DNA of 47,500 bases from Chrysomallon squamiferum. Its lineage: Eukaryota; Mollusca; Gastropoda; Neomphalida; Peltospiridae. The translations under genes were made by a program, and so were the position numbers. Shown in pieces: positions 24,829 through 36,118 of this stretch. The notes beneath the pieces are model-generated. The model ran no database searches, was not told where the DNA came from, and saw nothing but the letters and a program-made list of their open reading frames with translations. Location of the stretch: the NCBI GenBank assembly GCA_012295275.1, contig CM022678.1, positions 2,531,281 to 2,578,780 on the forward strand, in the 5' to 3' direction. The first letter of the stretch is position 1; every line of letters starts with the position of its first letter.

Positions 24829-25623
24829 AACGATATAACAGATGGGTATCAGGTATCAAACTTGGAAATGCTTTCAGCAGTAATGACAAAAGGAAAGAAA
24901 AGAAAACTTCGATTAGCTAATTAATCATTAAATGCTTTAATCTTATTTTATTTTATTTATATATACTAGGTCTAGTAAAAGTAGTAGCAACAGCAGCAGC
25001 CGAAGTAGTAGTAGTTGTATAAATGTAGTATAATAGTAGCCGATGTTGGCGGTAGTGGCTTTGTTATTAGTAATTGCTGTTGGTATTGTACTAGTGTGTG
25101 TTTGTTTTTTTTTTTTTATGTTTGTTGTGCTGTTTTTTTATTATTATTATTGTTTTACAATGTTTTTTATTATTCTTTATCATTGTTGTTGGTGTGTAGC
25201 TGACGTTGTCTAGCTGGTGTTGGCAATCGTCTTCACCGTCATTTTTTCTCTCTCTCTTCTTTGTAATTTCGTTTTCTTCCAAACGCAGAAGCTGTCTTTT
25301 TATCAAACGTTCAATAACAGATTGATTTAAATAAATAAGAAAGATATATGATAAGAAAAACATTTATTCATTCCGTTTGTCTATCCAAATTGATTATCAA
25401 AAATAACAATACCATGACATCTTGCAAGTTAGCAGTTGGATAAATCTCAGAAAAAAAAAAACAACCTGAGGACAATATAAATAATAATAAATAAATAAAT
25501 GTTCTGTTATTTATTTTTTAATTTTATTTTTTTCCGGATTTTTTTAATTTTTATTATAGGATTTTTTTTTTGTTTGTTTGTTTGTTTGTTTCTTGTTGTT
25601 GTTTTTTACGACAATTATTGGCA

Positions 25624-26825
25624 TTAACCGGAAAACAGTTTACTTAAAAGATTGATAAATTCGGTTTTTCGCTTTTGAGACCAGTTTTGTATTTTCGTGC
25701 CAAATCCCTTGGCTTTATCGCTAGCTTTTTTCGCTGCGTCAGAAATCGTTTTTCCCACATCTTTAGCTTTGTTGACAACGTTGTAGGCGGTGTTTTTCAC
25801 TTGCTGACTCAGACTGTTTAGTTTCTGAACAATACTGTCAAATAAACCTCGTCTGCTAGGTCCGCCATTACCACCGCCATTTTGATCCATGTTGTCGTCA
25901 TTCACAATGATATTCATTTCCGAAAGTGCTTCTTGTATTTTTTCAATTAAATTCTGATTCCTGTCTTGAAACTCGGTCAACAAATGTTTGATTCCATCGC
26001 GCATGGATTTTAGATGTTTTCTTAGTTTTGAATCTGAAGAGACAAATAAAAAGTTTTATTGATAGATAGACAGATGGATAGATTAGTTAAGTTCATTTTT
26101 AAATGTACATAACTAAGCGTTTCTGCCATATAAACATACAAAGTTGTTTTTATTACTAATATAAGAACACGAAGAAAAAAGTAACATACTGAATGGATTT
26201 TAGCCAGCAAAAACAATCAGGAAAAAAAACAAATAAATAAATAGATAAATGCATTCAAGAATTGGTTCCATTTCTGACATCAATACCGTGGTAATCACAA
26301 AAAGGATATTCACTAAATTTCTTAATTTTCAAAAATTGACATTAGTATTCAAAATAAAGTTTTTTTTTTTTTTTCTTCTGTTGTGTTTGTTTGTTTGTTT
26401 GTGTGTCTGTTTGTTTTGGGGGTGTTGACGCTATAATGATGCTAAGGATAAGCTGAATACTTCGTTGTGAAAAAAAAAAGATTTTCTGAAATTTTGATAA
26501 TTAAATAGCTCTCATCTTCCTTATTTTCTTCTAAAACAACAAACAAGATAACGTTACCCGTATCGGCAACTGAAACATCTCCATCGTCAATATCGTCAAC
26601 GTTTGTTTCAGTACCGTCAGTGTTTTCATTTATGTCGTCTACCTTCACGGGTTTACCAATTTTATTGTCTTCTGCTGCAGAAATCTGTTCAAGGTTTTTC
26701 AACTCTTCCACCAATTTTACAGCAGCATCGAAGTCCTTCTGTCTGACATAAAATCCATCTGCCGTAGCAAGAACAGCAGCGACGACAACAACGAAACAAA
26801 GCATTCTCACATATAATGACAACAT
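25624..26825 (-). CDS. Secreted precursor with cysteine-free amphipathic helical C-terminus
   Basis: I do not recognise the family. Two exons join in phase: 26825-26558 (89 codons plus one base, donor ACGG|GTAACG) and 26033-25624 (acceptor CTCTTCAG), giving 225 residues. Exon 1 starts with a clear signal peptide (hydrophobic core MLCFVVVVAAVLATADG), then a strongly acidic region (DDIDDGDVS). Exon 2 gives a charged helix, a Gly/Asn-rich linker (QNGGGNGGPS) and a dibasic RR. After it comes a Lys/Ala-rich stretch of about 75 residues starting GLFDSIVQKL and ending LLSKLFSG, with no Cys. An acidic pro-region, dibasic site and cationic amphipathic helix recall precursors of antimicrobial or membrane-active peptides, but the 11-residue periodicity also fits apolipoprotein- or LEA-like helices. 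A TATA box lies 58 bp upstream. Secretion is well supported; function is inference. Confidence 0.8.
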
Positions 26826-26882
26826 AAATATGTTTTCAAATCTTCACTTCAGAGAAAAATGTGAAAGTTTATTTAGTCCTTC

Positions 26883-26890
26883 TATTTATA
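26883..26890 (-). promoter_or_regulatory. TATA box of the secreted-peptide gene
   Basis: TATAAATA on the minus strand, 58 bp before the start codon. It predicts a short 5' UTR of about 30 nt and suits an inducible or tissue-specific gene rather than a housekeeping one. Confidence 0.65.
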
Positions 26891-27852
26891 TCAAGAGCAA
26901 GAAGGGCCTATAGGCTTTTCATATGAATCATTCAACCTTTTTATATATATATTTCCTGATATTATCGTTTATAATTCCTAGGGGCAAAGACCTAATCACT
27001 TCTTAACATCAGTATTATTCAAATTTATTTTCATAAATAGTTATTACTGTCTTCTTTGCCTCTGCTAAGTTAATAACATGGAAATAACAAACATCAGGCG
27101 TTAAAAACCAGATAGATTTCGGTAATGCAGTGGAAACTTTCTTTGGAATAAATCTTGATGTTGCCCTAGACACAGAGAAATACTGAACATTATACCCTCT
27201 TTTCGGCACCTTTTAACACTGTCAAAAACTATGATTTGAAACAGTAAATACAACGAAAACCAGACAATAACAAAAATCATGTTGTGAAACATCATTTAAT
27301 AGTTTAAGAGTGGCAAAGTTACCTAAAAAAACAACAACAAGTACACAAAATAATCAATATAATTATACACGTATGCATAAGTAAAGAAATGAATCAATAA
27401 ATCGATAAATCAACAAATCAATCAATAAATAAAAAATAAAAATAATAAAAATAAAATATATAAAAACTGCATCTTTCTATCATTACCGAATTACGTTAAG
27501 AATCAGTTTATAGGTAATCTGGTTAACTTATGTTAATATAAAACATCTAAAATTGAACTAAATGTTAAGAAGTAATTGCACTGTCCAAAAATTTGAAAAA
27601 ATAATGGCAGTGACTGCCTCCAAACTATGGTCAGGTGTTAAAACCGTCACATTAATAAAACAAACAAAAAGCAAATAATTATGTTGTTTCCTGATTGTGT
27701 ACAACGGAATGAAACGAGACTGTGTTCTCATTAGAATGTTTCAAACAAAGAAAGAAAACAAAAACACCTCTGTGATATTTTAAGTTTATAAGTTCGTGAC
27801 ATTGCATTTCTTTTTGTCTTACTGTTCTTTGTCTTTCTTTCTTTTGTCATTC
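26891..27852. other. Intergenic, no gene seen
   Basis: AT-rich spacer between the secreted-peptide gene and the IAP gene, both minus strand. Short open frames at 27015-27295 on both readings have no recognisable features. Confidence 0.5.
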
Positions 27853-28758
27853 TCATCGTTTTTTGTTGTCCAATTCGTCCTGATAATCTAGCAAAGCTTC
27901 AACCAACTCCGAAGCGTTGTTGATTTCTTTTCCGTGTCTTCGTTTTGTTTCGTCTATCACTTTCATTACGAAACCAATTTTATATCCATATTCAAGAACT
28001 GCTGCGACCATTGCAGTGTTCTCGGTGTAGTGAGCGGCGCTGTCAACGTTAATAACACCGCCAACAGCGCCTAACTCTTCATCTTCCTCTTGTTCTTTGA
28101 AATGATCTTCAAAACTCTTTCCTTTCTCGAGCTCGCTGATCGATCCCTTCTGTTTACGTTGTTTTCTTCTGTGTGCGAATTCGCAAGCTGGTGCAAACTG
28201 GCGGTGGACATCGGCCGGGACGTCGTCATCCTCCCAGTCTCGGAGTGTGAGACCGCAGTGGAAACACCTTGCCCTATCTGCCGACCCCAGGTAAAAAAAA
28301 CCTTCAGCTGCCATTGCTGGTGGGCTTTGCAGTTCTGCCTTCCGCGGCCACGAACCGTAGCTGTCTACTCTGTTCTGGAATTCCTTGAATTCGGGGTACT
28401 TCGGCGGTACGGAATCATTTCCCACTTCGTACGCGGCGTCAGCGACAGTTTTCCCGTCAAACCATTTCTTGATGAACGCGCACTGTGGGGAATAAAGTTT
28501 GTGCATTTCTACAGCGTCATCGTCGTCTCTCCAGTTGTAAAATCGGACGTTGCACGCGGGACACACAACCTTGTCTGCGTCTCCCGTGTAGCAGAACCCG
28601 GCTACTGCCAGCTGATACGCAGTTTTCTTCCCGTTCCAGCCAACAAATGTTTTGTACCTTCGTATGATGTTCTCTGCTTCTTTTGAAGAAGAGTTGATTT
28701 TGTAATAATTATTGCAGTTGACTAATTCCGCCATTGTTTTTCTTAATTGTTTGTGCAC
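27853..28758 (-). CDS. Inhibitor of apoptosis protein, two BIR domains plus UBA-like tail, no RING
   Basis: BIR proteins bind and restrain caspases or act in immune signalling. A single exon of 301 codons starts at MHKQ (28758); a second Met, MAEL, at 28734 is also possible. BIR1 (about residues 35-97) has zinc ligands C66, C69, H86 and C93 (VCPACNVRFYNWRDDD). BIR2 (123-195) has C165, C168, H185 and C192 (RARCFHCGLTLRDWEDDD). A Lys/Glu-rich hinge leads to GAVGGVINVD and a UBA-like helix bundle (245-293; VAAVLEYGYKIGFVMKVI). IAPs with a UBA usually end in a RING; here the frame stops after DELDNKKR with none, so it would bind without acting as an E3. The lack of introns suggests a retrocopy origin or a single-exon expansion. 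A weak TATA-like TATAAG lies about 28 bp upstream. Confidence 0.93.
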   Translation of the reverse strand: MHKQLRKTMAELVNCNNYYKINSSSKEAENIIRRYKTFVGWNGKKTAYQLAVAGFCYTGDADKVVCPACNVRFYNWRDDDDAVEMHKLYSPQCAFIKKWFDGKTVADAAYEVGNDSVPPKYPEFKEFQNRVDSYGSWPRKAELQSPPAMAAEGFFYLGSADRARCFHCGLTLRDWEDDDVPADVHRQFAPACEFAHRRKQRKQKGSISELEKGKSFEDHFKEQEEDEELGAVGGVINVDSAAHYTENTAMVAAVLEYGYKIGFVMKVIDETKRRHGKEINNASELVEALLDYQDELDNKKR

Positions 28759-28903
28759 ACAGAATTTCGATTTGTTTCGACTTCCTTATAAAAGCTGCCG
28801 AGTTCTAAAAAAAAGAACTGGGTTTTCCCAAAAAATGTTTCCATATATAGCAATTCCTATCCAGGCTATTGCTGTTGAAACGGTTCATTAGTAGCACGCG
28901 AGA

Positions 28904-28904
<1 letters not shown>

Positions 28905-28956
<52 letters not shown>

Positions 28957-28977
28957 TCAGAGAGAGAGAGAGAGAGA
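28905..28977. repeat. (GT)n(GA)n compound microsatellite
   Basis: About 24 GT units followed by TCTCA and about 8 GA units, upstream of the IAP gene. Confidence 0.95.
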
Positions 28978-29078
28978 CGATAATAATAATAATGATCTAC
29001 TTCACAGAACTCGTCACAGATTAAAACTATCCACTAACACTATCAGTCTTTATTTTTACATGAAAGTAGCAACACTGA

Positions 29079-29124
<46 letters not shown>

Positions 29125-29839
29125 GTCAACAACAACAACAATAATAATAATAACAGCAACAACAGTAAAGATAACAGCAAAAACAATAATAACAACCTAA
29201 AATATAAATAAATAAATAAATAAATAGATTTTTTATTCTTTCGTTAACTAGTTCAGTGTCACAGTAACAACTAAACGTCGCATTCACACACTGAGAAACT
29301 CTTACACTGTTGGTTGTCATATTTCCGTTTTGTCTCTTTGACAAACAGGTAAACACAAAAGCTAGAAACCAGGTAAACATAAAACCTAGCAACCACGTCA
29401 AACATCTATCCCGTTAACAGACTTTTTCTTTTCTATTCTTTTTATTCCTTCGATTTTCTTTCCTAAAAATTATAAAATTAAGTCTGTTCGTCTAGCAGTC
29501 TGTCCCAGTTTTTAAAATAATTATAATAATAATAATAATCATAAAATGATGTAATCACAGATTATTACACTTTTTAAGTATACTGAAGTACAAAAGAATA
29601 TTTCTCTTTATTTATACAATTTGTACAACGTATTTTAAAACACCATGTAGTCGTAACGAACTAAAGGCAACCCTGTTGATGTCTCCAAAACTCACCAAAA
29701 AACGTTATTCAGTGTTTTGTGAGAATTTAGCGAAAAACCCGATTTTCTGCAACTAGACATGCAATTTTGTTCATGCAGTATAAAACTCATTGGTGATTGT
29801 GCGGAAGCATTTAGGTTTTTACAGAAAAACACAAGTTAA
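28978..29839. other. Intergenic with AAT/AAC microsatellites
   Basis: (AAT)n at 29078-29120, AAC/AAT mixture to 29190, AAT again at 29520-29540. No gene seen. The left terminal repeat of the Tc1-like element was not identified. Confidence 0.5.
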
Positions 29840-30789
29840 ATGCCCAGATTGTCTGCAGCACAACGAAAGATTTATTGGTGGGGCACAGACTGGGGCTTCG
29901 AGCAGTCGTATTGCTCGAACCTTTGGCTGCTCAGTGCAAACCATAAATAAACTCTGTAAACGATTTAACCAGTCACGTGATCGACCCAGAAGTGAAAGAC
30001 CAAGTGTGACCACCCCAGGAGAAGACCAGTAGCTGCGCGTTCTCCACTTACGTAACAGGTTCATCACGGTGACGTCATCGGCATCAACAGCATCAGCAGG
30101 AACACAGTGACGAGGCGACTACGTGCTGCCGGTATCCGGGTCTAAAGACCATTTCGCGGGATGTCCTTGACCCGTCAACATCGTATGAATCGTCTACGCT
30201 GGGCAAGGACAGTACGTCGCTGGCAACGTCGTAACTGGGTACGAGTGCCCGTCACTGATGAAAGCCGCTTCAACATGTTTCGTGCAGATGGCAGAGTGAG
30301 AATATACAGACGTGGAGGTGAACGACTGGCTCCACAATGCATTCAAGTAGTCCATCCCTACGGCGGCGGTGGTATCGTGGTTTGGGGAGGCATTTGTGGG
30401 GATCAGAGAACCCGCCCAGTCACCATCCAGGGAAATCTGACAGCTCAGTGATATATAAAGCAAGATTTGCAACCGGTTCTCCTTCCTTGCTTACGGCCGG
30501 GGTTCAGATTGCAGCAAGACAACGCCAGTCCGCGTACTGCCAGAATCAACATGGACTTCATTAACCTCCATAACGTTCACGTACTGCCAGCACGCTCCCG
30601 TTTGAACATCTATGGGACCAGCTGGGAAGACAACTGAGACGTGGACCACATCAACCAGCCGATCTGCAGTAGCTGGAACAGGCCCTGCAAGAAGTGCGGA
30701 CACGGATCCCAAATAACGTCATCCAACGGCTGAGAAGGAGTGCCAACAGAGGTCATACAAGATCGAACATGTTCCATTCACTACTGTGA
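29840..30789 (+). pseudogene. Dead Tc1/mariner-type transposase
   Basis: Frame-broken Tc1-like transposase. The start MPRLSAAQRK is at 29840. After a shift come the helix-turn-helix segment SSSRIARTFGCSVQTINKL and the GRPR-like DRPRSERPSV. After stops comes MSLTRQHRMNRLRWAR (from 30161), then the first catalytic Asp in VTDESRFNMF, VVWGGICGDQ, and the second Asp in QDNASPRTARINMDF. A deletion removes the expected PDLNPI segment just before EHLWDQLGRQLRRG, which contains the third catalytic residue (Glu). The remainder ends RSNMFHSLL at 30789. Frameshifts, at least one nonsense codon and the deletion make it inactive. No terminal inverted repeats were found on either side. Confidence 0.88.
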
Positions 30790-31091
30790 TAAACTGTCGA
30801 CTTTGCTTATGGAATTTTCCATTTATAAATCGCACATATTTGAATGAATCTCACGCTGTTAATATTGTCGCTGAAGAATGGCACATCGAGTATCAATACA
30901 CATTTTCAGAGCGTGCAAATGTTTTGTTGTTTTTGACTTATAGGAATTATTCTGGGTGGAAACTTTTTTTTGTATTTCATTATATTTGTTCATGTAATTT
31001 TTCCACACTGATTACAAAATTAAAAATCGAAAAGTTAAACTGATATTAAGCAGAAGACGTTTTATTTATGTATTTATTTATTTATCTGTTT

Positions 31092-31127
<36 letters not shown>

Positions 31128-32689
31128 ATCTCTGCAAATTGACCGTAAGCAACAACTGGATGGTGCTGTTCGAAGGAGTAGAGGAAATTTCAAGTAACAA
31201 ATAAGAACGGAAGTCATTCCTCCATCGTTCGCAACGATGTAAACTAAAATATAAACGAACGATAACTTTGACATGAGGCCTTAAAATATTGGTTAGTATA
31301 ATATTAAATTATTTAATGATAATACTTTTTCATTTAACAATAATTATCAGGAAAACATATTTTCATTGCTTTTACAATGTTGTTAATAAAGATAGGATGC
31401 TCAGCCTACGGTAGTGATCAAATGTAGTTTGTAAAGGTACTCAACTAATCTATAATCTAATAATCATAATGTAATAATATTAATACAAAATATATATATA
31501 CTAATAATTAATCTGCTGATCTTCGTCATAATATTTATTTTGTAATACTAAATGTTACAAAAAAAAAAAAAAAAATCAGAAAAGTTCATTATATTTTACG
31601 TTTACGCAAACAAACCTGACATTATTGAGCATTTATATACACATTTATTTATTTATTTAGTAGTAGTAGTAGTAGTAGTATCACAAATTAATTATGTCTG
31701 TTTCACATATATGCAGCAAGTGGTAGTAGTCACAAACAGACATGGACAACATTCCATCTTTAAAAAATTCTAGGAAATGAAATTCTGCAATGCATCATAA
31801 GCCTAAGGCCTTCAAAAAAAACAACAAACCAAAAAAAACATTGCTAAAGTGTATGTGTACCAGGTAATCATTTTAATATTCTTGCTGACCATATCAAACT
31901 GTCATGCAATGAAAAAAATATAGTAATTTCCATTCTGCTTGTTTGGGGGAAATTGTGGAAAAGTGTTACTGTTAATAAATATTATTTGTTTAATTATCAT
32001 TAAAAATTTATTGCTAAAATGGGGATTGAGTAAATGAAATCTGGCCAACCCTTTTCTTTTCTTTTTTTTTTAAATCAGTTTCAATTCATTTTGATGTATA
32101 AATTACTTGTATTTCTTGTTTATTGACCGAAAATGTGTCATCAGATTAACGAAGTAAAAATCTAGCATGTACAAAATTCTGTTTAAACTAAAACTGTCTG
32201 AGTAGATCTTTACTCAGGCAAAACTCGGTAACTACCAAACATATTCATATTTCAATTTTCATGAAAATGTGAGTTACTTGATATTTTTTTCCAATGGATG
32301 GCAGTACTGAAATAAAATTTATTTTCCATGATGTTTTCTTTTTGTGTTATTGTCTTTTTAAAAGAATTATAAAAAATTTAAATTTGTATTTATTAATATT
32401 GTTATTGTTATCATCATCATTATTATTATTACTTTTATTATTATTATCATTATTTTATTATTATTATTATTTTTTTTATTATTATTATTATTATTTTATC
32501 TTTTTATTTTATTTTATTTTATTTAAAAAATTTTTTAACAGTACAGTTATCCTAATTATGTCTTGATAAAACACTTATACCATACTATATTTTTAACACC
32601 ATTGTTAATACCATTCATGACATCGTTTTACCTTCCATTAATATTTCCGTCAGTGTTAAATTTTATTCATTTCAGAATGAGCTCACAGT
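30790..32689. other. Intergenic, no gene seen
   Basis: It contains a TTTA tetranucleotide run (31063-31128), an AGT run (31658-31680) and TTA/TTTTA tracts (32395-32525). A plausible splice acceptor (TTCATTTCAG) sits about 15 bases before the next gene's ATG, so a 5' non-coding exon may lie here. Confidence 0.45.
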
Positions 32690-33329
32690 ATGAGTGATTT
32701 CTCAACCAGTACAAATATATACATTGGAGGTCTGAAACCGGGAGTTGGTAGTGGAAAACTAAAACGTCATTTCATTACCTTGTTCAGACAGATTGGCATC
32801 ACTGTTAGAAAGAGTCAGATTATCATAGTTGATCGAAACCCCGAATACGTCTACGCATTCATCAACCTCGAGGACGAAGAGGCCGTCCACCTTGCGCTTC
32901 ATCACCTCCAGACGCCAGAGCGACGCGACAGTGTCACTTTTAATTTCAGTCTGATAAGTGATCAGGTCAGACAGTTGAAATTCGACTATCGCAAGAGCAA
33001 CAAGAAAAAAGACGAAGGTTACATCGTCTCAAATGAGCCGAGCGTCGCGTTTGAAGACTCGCTGTCCAGTTTGATAAAACCAGCACTCTTCAAAAGAACT
33101 TACAAATTCAGAGAAAAGCTGGGCAATGAAACTCGCAATGCCGAATTCAAAGAAGGTAAGTTTATGGAAATGAACAAGAGGCAGATCATTCTCAACACGG
33201 TTGGTAAATACGTCTGCAGTTTTCTCAACAGTGAAGGTGGAACGTTATACATCGGCGTGAATAATGATGGTAAGCACGATGTTTATTTATTTTTTATTTA
33301 TTTATTTATTTAATTTATTATTTGTTAGT

Positions 33330-33360
<31 letters not shown>

Positions 33361-33477
33361 AAGTTTATTTATTTAGTTATTATTTGTTAGTTGATTTATT
33401 TATTTATTATTTTTTATTGTTAGTTTATTTATTTATTTATTTTATTTATTTATTTATTTATTTATTTTTTATTTATT

Positions 33478-33516
<39 letters not shown>

Positions 33517-35760
33517 TATTTTTTTTTTTTTTTTTTTTTTTCATTCCATTGCATTATATTCTATTCTGTTTTATCTTGTTTTGAAGTACAGAATAACCAG
33601 GAAATCTGGAGTAATTTTATTTTGGAGATAAGTCGCCAACCTCGAAATATGTCTCATAAAATCCAAACATCAGCTGTTAACACTCTCAGTTGATTAATCA
33701 AATACACTGCATGTTCTTCTCCTGTTAAAATATCATAATAGTAATTTAGAATTGTGTTCTTGTTTCAAAGAAAAGCAGTTTCCATTTTTGTTAATCAAAT
33801 CTGTTGTTTTTGTTTCTAAGAAAGAAATTTTAGACTAATGTTGTCGTGTTTTTTAAGAAAAGTGTTTTTGGTGGTTTTTTTCGTATGATTAAAGCTTTTT
33901 TCTAAGAAAAGTTTAGTGTTCTTGATTCTAAGAAAGGCCGAATGTTTTTTTTTTTTTTTTCTTTTTTTGATGAAAATCACAAAACTTAAAAGAGTTATCT
34001 TTCTTGTTTCCAGGAAGAGTTGTGGGTATTTCGTGCAGCCAATCAGAAGAGGACAGATATCGTCTGCAGATAGACGATGCAATAAAGCGAGTGCATCCTC
34101 CTCTGTTTCCTAGCAACTATAAAGTGGACTTTATTCCTGTTACAGATGCAGATGGCACTTTCATACGTAACTTATTTCAAAAGTTATAGTTTCATTAGGT
34201 TTTTAGAAATCTGAGTCTAAGCACATGTTTGTGTTGCTTATTTATTTTTACACATCTGTATGTATATATAATTGTAATGTAAATATACTAAGTTTGAAGG
34301 TGTTTTGAAAGTTACTGATGAAATATGTTATTTATTTCATCTAAAACTTACATTTTTGTTATCTGAAAGTTAATATATTGCATAAATATCTTGTAAAATA
34401 TTTATATATATATATATATAAAAAAAAACTAAATTCTATGACATATAAACCATATATATGACCATATGATAATCTTCAATTTAATTCATATTGAACAAAT
34501 CATTTAATGAAAAGCTTCTTTTTATGGACCAAGGCTTAAATACACACACAAAATATTTTTAATAAAACAGTAATAAAAAGTAAAAAAGTAAATTCTATGG
34601 CACGTAAACCACACATATGACCATACGATAACATTCAATTTAATTCATATTGAACAAATCACTAAATAAAAGCTGAATGACTCTATATTCTAACCGACTG
34701 TTTAAGACATGTTCATGCATCATCAGAATGGAAGAATCCTCTCGGCGCTTGTTTGATTTGATTTGGTTTACTTCAGATTTGAAAGTCGTCGAGATCACAG
34801 TCGACAAGGCGACAGGAAACAGCCAGCTGTACGACTTCAATGATGAGGTCTATGTGAGGAGGGACGCCAGCATTCAGTGTCTCAAAGCTCGCGAACTTCA
34901 GGAGTGGACACGCAAGGTCTTTTTTTTTTAAATTTATCTTCTTGTACTGTTACTACAAAGACCATGATAAATAATCAAATGTAAATCTGTGTAGACGATT
35001 TTAAAGTTAACCTTTGGTGGACACCTAGAAATGGTTTGAATATATTCTGCATATTCCACAGTTACATTTTATTTGTTTCTTGTTATGTTTTACTTCTTGA
35101 AGCATAACAGTGAAAAAGAAAAAGTACAGGTTTAATAAATATCCTGATTGTCACCATTTTACTATGGCTGTGACATCATGGTACAGAGTAAGAACCATTT
35201 TGTTCTATGTTATGTTTTTTTTTTTTCTAATGTTAGGATAAATACAGCTTTAGCTTATCAGTTTGCAGTGTGTTCCAACACCAGCTGTTAAGAGTTAAAC
35301 CAACAGCTCTGTGATCTTTTATAACTGTTTTCTTTTTCTTTTATCAGACTCTGTTACAAGTTGGTCACCCAAAACAGTCAAAATAATAACTTAGAAACCT
35401 AAAGAATTTTATTAAACCTTTTATTAGTACAACCACAGTAACACTTTGAAGTTTTAATCTTATTTTTTCAAGAGGTGACTATGTTTGTTTGGTATCTGAT
35501 ATTTACGTTATGAGTTGACCTGTTAAAATAATTATTACTACTACTACTACTATCACTATTATCATTATTTATTATTATGATTATAATTATTGTTGTTGTT
35601 GTTGTTGTTTTCATTATTGTTATTATCATGATTATTAGTAGTAGTAATAACAGTACTTATTATTATTATTATTACCACTATTACTCTTACTAGTATTATT
35701 ATTATTATTATTACTATTGCTGTTAGTTATTATTATGATTATTATTACTATTACTGTTAC

Positions 35761-35827
<67 letters not shown>

Positions 35828-36118
35828 GTTATTATTATTTTTATGCAGCAAGTTGAGAAGGAACATCAGCAGCAGTTGGAGGTACATGAGCAACTACAAC
35901 ATTTTTCAGCTCAGATGCAGATGCTGTCATCTGAAGTAGGTAAACAGAAAACCGTTATTCCTGAAGAAGATCAAGCTTCGGAAGAGGACAGAAGATACAA
36001 AAGTCTGCAGACGAAGCTGCAGCAGATTGAGGAAAAAAACTCTGAACTCGCTGAAGAGTTAGAAAAGTTAAGAAGACGAAAAGAAAAGAAAAAGTCTAAA
36101 TTGTGCTCCATAATGTAA
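32690..36118 (+). CDS. Schlafen-like AlbA protein with RRM, coiled coil and CaaX box
   Basis: Four exons, all GT-AG and in phase: 32690-33269, 34014-34166, 34777-34916 and 35849-36118, 380 residues. Residues 9-75 look like an RRM (RNP2-like IYIGGL, RNP1-like YVYAFINL). Residues about 145-285 form a Schlafen/AlbA_2 domain: ETRNAEFKEG (E147, E152), KYVCSFLNSEGGTLYIGV, DAIKRVHPPLFPSNY, VVEITVDKA and EVYVRRDASIQCLKARELQEW. In characterised Schlafens the paired Glu residues are part of a tRNA/rRNA nuclease site. Exon 4 adds a Gln/Glu-rich coiled coil, then RRRKEKKKSKLCSIM at the C-terminus: a polybasic stretch and a canonical CaaX box (CSIM is also the lamin A box), predicting prenylation and membrane attachment. 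An out-of-frame ATG at 32676 encodes only six residues. The closest named relatives are the SLFNL1-type proteins; orthology is not proven. Confidence 0.9.
33280..33541. repeat. (TTTA)n and poly-T tract in intron 1
   Basis: Long TTTA run followed by about 60 nearly unbroken T, right after the exon 1 donor of the Schlafen-like gene. Confidence 0.9.
34428..34675 (+). repeat. Direct repeat of about 90 bp in intron 2
   Basis: Two copies (34428-34520 and 34588-34675) share TAAATTCTATG, ATATGACCATA and TTCATATTGAACAAATCA, about 160 bp apart. Confidence 0.75.
35530..35846. repeat. Trinucleotide-rich tract ending at exon 4
   Basis: TTA/TAC/TTG runs, with a nearly pure (TTA)n of about 25 units at 35761-35828, lie immediately upstream of the exon 4 acceptor (TTATGCAG) of the Schlafen-like gene. 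Confidence 0.9.

Noticed and set aside
27599-27660. Similarity between AATGGCAGTGACTGCCTCC here and AATGGCATTAACTACCTCC near 36550
   Set aside because: The match is short and could be chance; no boundaries or inverted ends were found.
28090-28686. Plus-strand 198-codon open frame
   Set aside because: It lies entirely antisense to the intact IAP gene, whose BIR zinc ligands show which strand codes.
30194-30712. Minus-strand frames over the Tc1-like remnant
   Set aside because: They are shadows of the plus-strand transposase remnant.
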